A DNA stretch of 64,000 nucleotides from Cyanobium sp. CH-040 (GTDB taxonomy: Bacteria; Cyanobacteriota; Cyanobacteriia; PCC-6307; Cyanobiaceae): contig NZ_JAGQCJ010000005.1 in assembly GCF_024346135.1 (NCBI RefSeq), positions 62,001 through 126,000 on the forward strand. Direction: 5' to 3'. The notes beneath the pieces are model-generated. The model saw nothing but the letters and a program-made list of their open reading frames with translations, searched no databases and was not told where the DNA came from. Shown piece after piece: positions 9,311-15,736 of this stretch; within the stretch, counting starts at the first letter, position 1; each line of letters opens with the position of its first letter. Made by a program: the position numbers and the translations under genes.

Positions 9311-10264
9311 ATGTTCACCCTGGATAAGGCCACCAAGATCTTTCCCGAAACGCTGTCGGCCGATGCGGTTCCCGCCCTCACCGCCCGCTACCGGCTGCTC
9401 AGCGCCGAAGACCAGCTGGCCCTGATCTGGTACGCCTACCTGGAGATGGGCAAGACGATCACGATCGCAGCCCCCGGTGCGGCCCGCATGCAGTTCGCCG
9501 AACCGGTGCTGAACCGGATCAAGGCGATGGATTTCACCGAACAGAGCCAGGTGATGTGTGATCTGGCCAATAGCGCCGACACCGAGATCGGCCGCACCTA
9601 CGCCAACTGGTCGGTGAACATCAAGCTGGGCTTCTGGTACCAGCTGGGTGTGTGGATGGACGAGGGCATCGTGGCGCCGATCCCCGAGGGCTATCAGCTC
9701 TCCGCCAACGCCGCCTCCGTGCTCGCCAGCCTGCGCGGCCTGGAGGGTGGTCAGCAGATCACCGTGCTGCGCAACTTCGTGGTGGACATGGGCTTCGATC
9801 CCACCAAGGGCGAAGGACAGAAGGTGATGGAGCCGGTGGTGGTGCCCACCCCCGAGGAGCAGCGGAAAAAGGTGTTCATCGAAGGGGTGCTCAACCCCAC
9901 GGTGTTCTCCTACATGGAGCTGCTCAACGCCAACGACTTCGACAACCTCATCCAGCTGTTCCTGCCCGACGGCGCCCTGCAGCCGCCGTTCAAGCAGCCG
10001 ATCGTGGGCAGCGAGGCGATCCTGCGCTTCTTCCGCGAGGAGTGCCAGAACCTGAGCCTGTTGCCCGAACGCGGCTACAGCGAGCCCACCGACGGCGGCT
10101 TCACCCAGATCAAGGTCACCGGCAAGGTGCAGACCCCCTGGTTCGGCGCGAATGTGGGCATGAACGTGGCCTGGCGCTTCCTGCTCGATCCCGACAACAA
10201 GATCTACTTCGTGGCCATAGACCTGCTGGCCTCCCCGGCCGAGCTGCTCAAGCTCGGCAAGTGA
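9311..10264 (+). CDS. ocp: Orange carotenoid protein
   Basis: Blue-light-activated carotenoid protein that quenches phycobilisome energy. It has 317 residues, the usual length, with an all-helical N-terminal domain (about 1-165), a linker, and an NTF2-like C-terminal domain (about 195-317). Tyr201 and Trp288 (keto-group hydrogen bonds) and the interface residues Trp277 and Glu244 sit at the canonical Synechocystis numbers. Their partners Arg154 and Asn103 are offset by one. It overlaps crtW by four bases (GTGA) and is followed by frp, so all parts needed to load and reset the switch are co-located. Confidence 0.97.
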   Translation: MFTLDKATKIFPETLSADAVPALTARYRLLSAEDQLALIWYAYLEMGKTITIAAPGAARMQFAEPVLNRIKAMDFTEQSQVMCDLANSADTEIGRTYANWSVNIKLGFWYQLGVWMDEGIVAPIPEGYQLSANAASVLASLRGLEGGQQITVLRNFVVDMGFDPTKGEGQKVMEPVVVPTPEEQRKKVFIEGVLNPTVFSYMELLNANDFDNLIQLFLPDGALQPPFKQPIVGSEAILRFFREECQNLSLLPERGYSEPTDGGFTQIKVTGKVQTPWFGANVGMNVAWRFLLDPDNKIYFVAIDLLASPAELLKLGK

Positions 10265-11001
10265 TCAGCCGAGGCACCGCCGTCGCCCTGGGTCTGATCG
10301 GCGGCTGGTGCCTCAGCCTGCTGCTGCTGGCCCTCGCTCCGGCCCTGCCGGCGGGGGCCGCCCTGGTGGCGGTGCTGCTGCGCACCCAGCTGCAGACCGG
10401 TCTGTTCATCGTCGGCCACGACGCCATGCACCGCTCCCTGGTGCCGGCCAGCCGCGGGCTCAACGACGGGCTCGGCCACCTGGCCCTGGCGCTCTACGCC
10501 TGCCTGCCCTACGGCATCTGCCGCCGCAACCACCTGCTGCACCACCGCGCCCCCGGCAGCGCCCGCGATCCCGACTTCCACGCCCCGCACCGGCCCGGGC
10601 CGGTGGGCTGGTTCCTGCGCTTTCTGGGCGGCTATCTCGGGCCCCGCACCCTGGCCCTGCTGGCGCTGCTCTGGCTCAGCGCCGCCCTGCTGGTTTCAGC
10701 CCGCCACGGCCACGGCCTGCAGGTGGTGCTCTGTTACTGGATCCTGCCGCTGGTCCTCAGTGCCGTGCAGCTGTTCCTGTTCGGCACCTACCTGCCCCAC
10801 CGCCGCCAGAGCGGCGACGCCAGCCATGGCGCCGTCACGCTGGCCTGGCCCGAACCGCTGTCACTGCTGGCCTGCTTCCACTTCGGCTACCACGTGGAGC
10901 ACCACAGCCATCCCTCCCTGCCCTGGTATGCATTGCCCGCCTGCCACCGCCGGCTGCGGCGCCAGGCGGGCGCGCTCGCGGTGGCATCACAGGCGCTGTA
11001 G
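10261..11001 (+). CDS. crtW: Beta-carotene ketolase (CrtW type)
   Basis: Membrane di-iron oxygenase adding 4-keto groups to beta-carotene, giving echinenone or canthaxanthin, the chromophores OCP needs. It is 246 residues from a GTG at 10261 whose GTGA overlaps the ocp stop, implying translational coupling. Histidine motifs are GHDAMH (52-57), RNHLLHH (89-95), DPDFH, and FGYHVEHHSHPSLPWY near the C-terminus. Several hydrophobic helices surround them. The desaturase-fold protein at 42 kb is a different enzyme. Confidence 0.92.
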   Translation: MISRGTAVALGLIGGWCLSLLLLALAPALPAGAALVAVLLRTQLQTGLFIVGHDAMHRSLVPASRGLNDGLGHLALALYACLPYGICRRNHLLHHRAPGSARDPDFHAPHRPGPVGWFLRFLGGYLGPRTLALLALLWLSAALLVSARHGHGLQVVLCYWILPLVLSAVQLFLFGTYLPHRRQSGDASHGAVTLAWPEPLSLLACFHFGYHVEHHSHPSLPWYALPACHRRLRRQAGALAVASQAL

Positions 11002-11037
11002 CGTCCACGACATCACGTTTCAGACCGCGGCACAGGG

Positions 11038-11421
11038 ATGGGAGGACAGGCAGCCGAGCACCCGTCAGCGACCCGGTCAACCGCTCCATCCCAGGCCCCG
11101 GCCGACGATGCCGGCTGGAGTGAAGCCGAGCAGATCATCGCCCGGTGCGCCTTCGACAGGGCTCAGCAGCGGGCGATCGCATCCCTGGTGCAGACCGTCC
11201 AGGCCCATGCCCGCACGCTGGACAGCGTCGAAAGCGTCTGGACCCTGCACGACTTCCTCAGCATCCAGCGCCACGCCATCGAGGGCCGCTTCGACTTCCG
11301 TCTCTCCGGCCTGCTGTTCGTGTTCGCCAGCCTGGTGCGCGACGAGCTGCTGACGCTGGAGGAACTCGACGGCCTCGATGCCGTCAAGCTCGCTAAGATC
11401 TCGGCGATGTCGCGGATCTAG
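11038..11421 (+). CDS. frp: Fluorescence recovery protein
   Basis: Small helical protein that binds activated OCP and speeds its return to the orange, non-quenching form. It has 127 residues, with an extra low-complexity N-terminus of about 25 residues compared with short FRPs. The conserved surface patch is VWTLHDFLSIQRH, with Trp68, His71, Asp72 and Arg78 matching the residues known to matter in Synechocystis FRP. It lies 36 bases downstream of crtW on the same strand. Its stop codon forms part of a hairpin shared with the convergent speE-like gene. Confidence 0.93.
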   Translation: MGGQAAEHPSATRSTAPSQAPADDAGWSEAEQIIARCAFDRAQQRAIASLVQTVQAHARTLDSVESVWTLHDFLSIQRHAIEGRFDFRLSGLLFVFASLVRDELLTLEELDGLDAVKLAKISAMSRI

Positions 11422-11437
11422 GCGCCAGGGCGCCTAG
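11418..11437. terminator. Hairpin shared by two convergent genes
   Basis: A perfect inverted repeat, CTAGGCGC / GCGCCTAG, with a 4-base CAGG loop lies between frp and the convergent aminopropyltransferase gene. Both stop codons (TAG at 11419 and TAG on the minus strand at 11434-11436) are inside the stem arms. There is no clear U-tract, so a bidirectional terminator or transcript-end stabiliser is inferred. Confidence 0.55.
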
Positions 11438-12993
11438 GGCCAGCCCTGCTGCCAGCGGCTGCGGCGCTGGTACTCCGCCAGAACGGGCCGCCCCAGGCGG
11501 TTCGGCAGCACCGTCTCTCCCGGATCCGGCCGCAGGTCGCGCGGCAGCTCGAACAGCCGCTCGAGCTCCGTGGCATCCACCCAGCGTCCGGTGAAGGGCA
11601 GCGGTGCGAAGCCACGCTCCGGGCCGGAGCGCTGGGCCAGCACGAACCCCCACGGCCCGAAGCTGGGCACGCTGACGCTGTAGGGCCGGGTGCGCAGCCC
11701 CAGGTGCTCCAGGCTGGCCTGGATCGAGGCCAGCACCCGGGGCGTGAAGAAGGGGGTGGAGGCCTGGGTCACCAGCACGCCATCGCCGGCCAGGCGCTGG
11801 CGCAGGCGGCCGTAGAAGGCCACGCTGTAGAGCCGTGCCACGGCGGCTGTGGCGGGATCGGGGAAATCGGCGATCACCACGTCGTAGGGCCCATCCAGCT
11901 CGGCCACCCGGGCGAAGGCATCGCCCACGTGCACGCGCACGCGCGGATCGGCGAGGCTGCCTGCGTTGAGGCGGCGCAGCAGCGGGTGGCGGCGGGCCAG
12001 CTGCAGCATCGCCGGATCGAGCTCCAGCAGATCCACCTGCCGCACCGCCGGCCAGCGCAGCACCTCGCGCAGGGCCAGGCCGTCGCCGGCGCCGAGCAGC
12101 AGCACCCGCTGCGGCCGGCCGTGCAGGGCCATGGCCGGGTGCACCAGGGCCTCGTGGTAGCGGTATTCGTCCAGGCTGGAGAACTGCAGGCTGCCGTCCA
12201 GATAGAGGCGCAGGTCGCCGCGGCGCCGGGTGAGCACGATGCGCTGGTGGCGCGACTGCATCCGTCCCACCACCGGATCGGCGTAGAGGCTGTCCTCGAT
12301 GCGATCGCCCAGCGGACCCACCACCGCGCCGGCCAGCAGCGTCAGCGGCACGGCGGCGCCGAGGGGCCAGCGCCAGCGCCGCAGCTCCGGAAACCGCCAG
12401 GCCAGCAGGGCGCTGGTGACCAGGGGCACCACCGCCAGGGCGGCGGCGGTGGGCAGCAGCCCCAGCCAGGGCAGCAGCACCAGCGGGAAGAGCAGCGCTC
12501 CGGCCAGGGCGCCGAGGTAGTCGAGCGCCAGCACCCGCGCCAGGGCGGTGCGCAGCTGCTGCTGGTTCTCCAGCAGGCGGGTGATCAGGGGCAGTTCCAT
12601 CCCCCCCAGCACCCCAACCAGCAGCGTCAGCAGCACCACCGCCAGCCAGATCGGGCCGTCGACGGCGAACAGGGCGAACAGGGCCAGGGGGCCCAGCAGA
12701 CACAGTGGACTCAGCCCCAGTTCCACCCGCAGCAGCGCCCGCAGCAGCTGGCGCTGGGGGTCACCGGCGGTGGCCAGGAACTGGCTCAGCCAGGCCCCCA
12801 GCCCCATGGCCGCCAGGAAGGTGCCCACCACCACCCCCGTGGCCAGGGCGGCATCGCCCACCAGGTAGCTGGCCTGGGCCACCAGCAGCAGCTCCAGCAC
12901 CAGGCCCACACAGGAGGAGATGGCGGCGGTGATCAGCAGCAGCTGCACCTGGCCGCCGCTCAGGCGCCGCGACGACGGTGCGGATCGGCTCAC
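11434..12993 (-). CDS. Membrane-anchored spermidine-synthase-like aminopropyltransferase
   Basis: A 519-residue two-part protein. The first 225 or so residues are hydrophobic with about seven membrane segments (ITAAISSCVGLVLELLLVAQ onward). The rest is a spermine/spermidine-synthase Rossmann domain with YRYHEALVHPAMALHG, VLLLGAGDGLALREVL, LLELDPAM and YDVVIADFPDP. The ATPAT-type aspartate is present. It overlaps the upstream 74-residue gene by four bases. The substrate may not be a free polyamine, since membrane-fused members are linked to DUF4178/DUF350 genes of unknown pathway. Confidence 0.88.
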   Translation of the reverse strand: MSRSAPSSRRLSGGQVQLLLITAAISSCVGLVLELLLVAQASYLVGDAALATGVVVGTFLAAMGLGAWLSQFLATAGDPQRQLLRALLRVELGLSPLCLLGPLALFALFAVDGPIWLAVVLLTLLVGVLGGMELPLITRLLENQQQLRTALARVLALDYLGALAGALLFPLVLLPWLGLLPTAAALAVVPLVTSALLAWRFPELRRWRWPLGAAVPLTLLAGAVVGPLGDRIEDSLYADPVVGRMQSRHQRIVLTRRRGDLRLYLDGSLQFSSLDEYRYHEALVHPAMALHGRPQRVLLLGAGDGLALREVLRWPAVRQVDLLELDPAMLQLARRHPLLRRLNAGSLADPRVRVHVGDAFARVAELDGPYDVVIADFPDPATAAVARLYSVAFYGRLRQRLAGDGVLVTQASTPFFTPRVLASIQASLEHLGLRTRPYSVSVPSFGPWGFVLAQRSGPERGFAPLPFTGRWVDATELERLFELPRDLRPDPGETVLPNRLGRPVLAEYQRRSRWQQGWP

Positions 12994-13214
12994 TTCGCTC
13001 CGCCCGGTCCCCGCCCCTGGAAGCCGCCCCAGCCCCGCTGGCCCGCGGCCGGCTGCCAGCGGCCGCCGACGCTGCGACCGCGGAAGGCCACGGCCCCTGT
13101 GGTGCGCGGCGTGCCGTCCTGACCGATGCGGTACAGGGCCGGGCGGGTGACCGCCAGGCCGGAGCCCAGCAGCAGGGCCAGCACGGCCAGCAGCAGCAGC
13201 AGCTGACGTTCCAT
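12990..13214 (-). CDS. Small secreted Gly/Arg-rich protein in the aminopropyltransferase operon
   Basis: A 74-residue product beginning MERQLLLLLAVLALLL, a clear signal peptide or anchor, followed by RPALYRIGQDGTPRT and a glycine-rich tail with GRSVGGRW. It is not recognised as a named family. Reality is supported by tight coupling: its ATG overlaps the stop of the upstream 353-residue gene by one base, and its own stop overlaps the aminopropyltransferase ATG by four. An envelope-located partner of that enzyme is plausible but inferred. Confidence 0.65.
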   Translation of the reverse strand: MERQLLLLLAVLALLLGSGLAVTRPALYRIGQDGTPRTTGAVAFRGRSVGGRWQPAAGQRGWGGFQGRGPGGAK

Positions 13215-14275
13215 CACCCGGGGCTGCGCAGGGGGGTCACGGCCACCGGCCAGGCGGTGACCACGCCATCCTCGACCAGCAGCTGGATCCACTCAAGCTC
13301 CACCGCCCCGCCGGCCAGGGGATCGGGCAGGGAGGCCCGCAGGCGCAGGCTGGCGGGCTCGCTCAGGCGCAGGTAGCGGCTCGTGTTCACCACCCACCAG
13401 TGGTCGCCATCGTTGCTGTAGTGACGCAGCGGCACCTCCAGCCGTTCACGCAGCAGCACCGCCCCCCAGGCATCGCTCACCGCCAGCTCCAGCTCCACCT
13501 GGCGCGGCGCCGGCTGCGGCCGGACCGGCGGCAGATCCGGTTCCTCGTAGCGGGCCAGCACCTGCACCCGCACCAGGCCGGCTCCGCCCAGCTCCAGCCG
13601 CAGGGCCGCCCCGTCGTCGTCCACCCGCAGGCGCCGGCGCTGGCGGCAGTCGCCGTACACCGCCACCCACAGCAGCCGCACCAGCACAGCCGTGACGGCC
13701 GCGGTGATCAGCAGCAGCCCACCGTCGACGCTGTGGTTGTCCACCACCAGCGCCACCCGCAGCGACGCCGGCAGGGGCCGGCCGGCGGCATCCGTGAACT
13801 CCTCCAGCGCCAGTCGCAGGGTGTGGTCTCCCCCCTGGCGGGGCCGCAGCTGCAGCCGCAGTTCCGCGTCGCTCTCGTCGTAGCGGCCGCTCTCACCGTC
13901 CTCCTGCCAGATCCCCTGCTCGCGCCAGCCCTCCTGGTCGAACTGCAGCACCGTCTGGCCGGCGGGATCGAGCAGATCCACCGCCAGCGCCATGGCGGTG
14001 TTGGGCGGCAGTTCCGCGCGCAGACGGATCTCGGGGCTGCCCAGCCAGCCGTCGTGCAGGCGGAACGGACGGCTCGACGCCGGCTGCTCCCCCTCCAGCA
14101 CCACCAGCTGACGCTGGCGGGGAACGCTCACCGCCGCCAGCAGCACCAGCAGCGGCGCCAGCGGCAGCAGCAGCGCCAGCTGGGGCCAGCGCACCACCTC
14201 CGCGCCGCGGCTGATGTCCCGGGCCGGTGACACCGTGGCAGGGGGAGGTTGCCGCGGCGATGACGGCATCGCCAT
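13214..14275 (-). CDS. Membrane protein of unknown function, first gene of the aminopropyltransferase operon
   Basis: A 353-residue protein with a membrane segment at about 31-50 (LALLLPLAPLLVLLAAVSV) and a second near 190-210 (LLLITAAVTAVLVRLLWVAV). Between them is an extracytoplasmic beta-rich domain (RPFRLHDGWLGSPEIRLRAELPP region), and a cytoplasmic-side beta-rich C-terminus has HYSNDGDHWWVVNTSRYLRL. No enzymatic motif was recognised. Gene order 353 aa, 74 aa, aminopropyltransferase with overlaps suggests a single membrane complex. It diverges from the DUF350 gene. Confidence 0.7.
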   Translation of the reverse strand: MAMPSSPRQPPPATVSPARDISRGAEVVRWPQLALLLPLAPLLVLLAAVSVPRQRQLVVLEGEQPASSRPFRLHDGWLGSPEIRLRAELPPNTAMALAVDLLDPAGQTVLQFDQEGWREQGIWQEDGESGRYDESDAELRLQLRPRQGGDHTLRLALEEFTDAAGRPLPASLRVALVVDNHSVDGGLLLITAAVTAVLVRLLWVAVYGDCRQRRRLRVDDDGAALRLELGGAGLVRVQVLARYEEPDLPPVRPQPAPRQVELELAVSDAWGAVLLRERLEVPLRHYSNDGDHWWVVNTSRYLRLSEPASLRLRASLPDPLAGGAVELEWIQLLVEDGVVTAWPVAVTPLRSPG

Positions 14276-14333
14276 CTCGGCTCAGGCGCTGCCGATAGCG
14301 TAGGGAACGCGTTCCAGCCCCCTGCTGGCTGCC

Positions 14334-14543
14334 ATGGCTCCTCGGCTCACGCAACTGCTGCTCACCATCGGCTGGACCGTCGTCGGCGTGCTGCTGATCT
14401 ACGGCGGCACCTGGCTGTTCGACCTGCTCGCCCCGATCGACTACCGGAGCGAGATCCGCAGGGGCAATGTGGCGGCCGGCCTGGTGGTGGCCGCCGTGAT
14501 CCTGGGGGTGGCCGCGGTGGTGGTGTCGGTGCTGCTGACCTGA
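14334..14543 (+). CDS. DUF350 family small membrane protein
   Basis: A 69-residue protein with two membrane helices (LLLTIGWTVVGVLLIYGGTW and AAGLVVAAVILGVAAVVVSV) flanking a polar loop IDYRSEIRRGNVAAG, as in DUF350 repeats. Only one repeat is present, whereas many members have two. It lies near DUF4178 and aminopropyltransferase genes, the usual company of this family. It is divergent from the 353-residue gene with a 58-base gap that must hold both promoters. Confidence 0.75.
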   Translation: MAPRLTQLLLTIGWTVVGVLLIYGGTWLFDLLAPIDYRSEIRRGNVAAGLVVAAVILGVAAVVVSVLLT

Positions 14544-14547
14544 AGGG

Positions 14548-15579
14548 CTAGCGGCGGGCGCACCAGAGCGGGAAGCGCAGGCCGATCGGCGCTGTCTCCA
14601 CTGCGGATTCGCACTCCATGACGGGTTCGGGCTCCCTGGCCGGGCCAGGCGCGAGCGCCGATCCGGCAAGGTGGCGGCAGGTGCGCTCCTGCACCACCGC
14701 CCGCACGAACCCATACACCTGCTCCGGCTCGGCCCGGCGCCAGGCGTCGGGGGCGTAGCGCTCGATCGAATCGGCGATCACGGCGCCGGCGTTCACCAGC
14801 GGATCGGGCAGCACCGTCACCCCCCGCTGGGCCAGATCGTCGGCCAGGCAGGCCCGCTGGAAGGGGGCGTTGGCCGCCGGCACGACCGCAGCCGCCTGCA
14901 GCTGGCGGGCGATGGCGCCGCCGATCAGGCCCGACACCGAGCAGGGCAGCAGCACGTCCACCTCCTGGCGCCACCAGGCACCGTCGGGGTCCAGCGGGCG
15001 CGCGCCGGGCAGGGCGGCGCGGCGGCCATCGCGATCCACGGTCCACACCCGCCAACCCGCGTCCACCAGGGAGCGGGCCACCACTCCACCCACGGCGCCG
15101 CAGCCATGCACCAGGGCGCTGCCGGGACGGGGGCGCAGGGCCTCCAGGGCACCGAGCACGCCGTGGGCGGTGCAGGCGCTGGGGTCGATGCGGCTGCCCA
15201 CGGCCGCCAGCACGTGGGGGGTCCAGCGCACCAGCCGCTCCATGTCTTCGCGGCCGGTGTTGAGATCGCAGCCCGTCACCATGCTGCCGCCCAGCGACTC
15301 CAGCAGCAGGGCGGTGACCTGCAGCACCCGCTGCTTGAGGCCCCGGGGATCGGCGGCCCGGGCCACCACCTTGCCGCCGCTGAAGCCGGTGCCATAGAGG
15401 CTGTGCTTCTGCTCCATCAGGGCTGCCAGCCGGCGGGCGTCGGCCAGGGCGGCGCCGTCGGAGCGGTAGGGCAGCAGGCGCAGACCCCCGTTGGCCGGGC
15501 CGCCGGGATCGCAGCCGCTGGTGACGACGAACACGGAGAGATCGGGGGCCACGTGGCGGGCCCGCACGCAGGTGGGCAT
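14548..15579 (-). CDS. Glu/Leu/Phe/Val dehydrogenase family protein (leucine-dehydrogenase-like)
   Basis: NAD(P)-dependent oxidative deaminase family. The catalytic region is MEQKHSLYGTGFSGGKVV, with both expected lysines, followed by GCDLNTGREDMERLV. The cofactor domain has LVHGCGAVGGVVA, DVLLPCSVSGLI, PAANAPF and PDPLVNAGAVIADS, matching leucine dehydrogenases block by block. The start at 15579 (MPTCVRARHV) gives 343 residues; a longer in-frame start at 15672 adds unlikely sequence. The GGGK core is modified to SGGK, so the substrate is uncertain. It is divergent from the helicase gene. Confidence 0.82.
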   Translation of the reverse strand: MPTCVRARHVAPDLSVFVVTSGCDPGGPANGGLRLLPYRSDGAALADARRLAALMEQKHSLYGTGFSGGKVVARAADPRGLKQRVLQVTALLLESLGGSMVTGCDLNTGREDMERLVRWTPHVLAAVGSRIDPSACTAHGVLGALEALRPRPGSALVHGCGAVGGVVARSLVDAGWRVWTVDRDGRRAALPGARPLDPDGAWWRQEVDVLLPCSVSGLIGGAIARQLQAAAVVPAANAPFQRACLADDLAQRGVTVLPDPLVNAGAVIADSIERYAPDAWRRAEPEQVYGFVRAVVQERTCRHLAGSALAPGPAREPEPVMECESAVETAPIGLRFPLWCARR

Positions 15580-15736
15580 GGCACGGATCGGAAGTGGCCC
15601 GAGGGTATGGAGCGCCGGCGGAGCGGGTGTGGCCCGCGCTACCGGCCCGCCCCCGGGCCAGGAGATCCACACCGGGCCGGCACAGCCCCAGCCGCCCTCC
15701 CACCTGCTGGACTGTGGGCATTGCGTGTGCCGCCGC

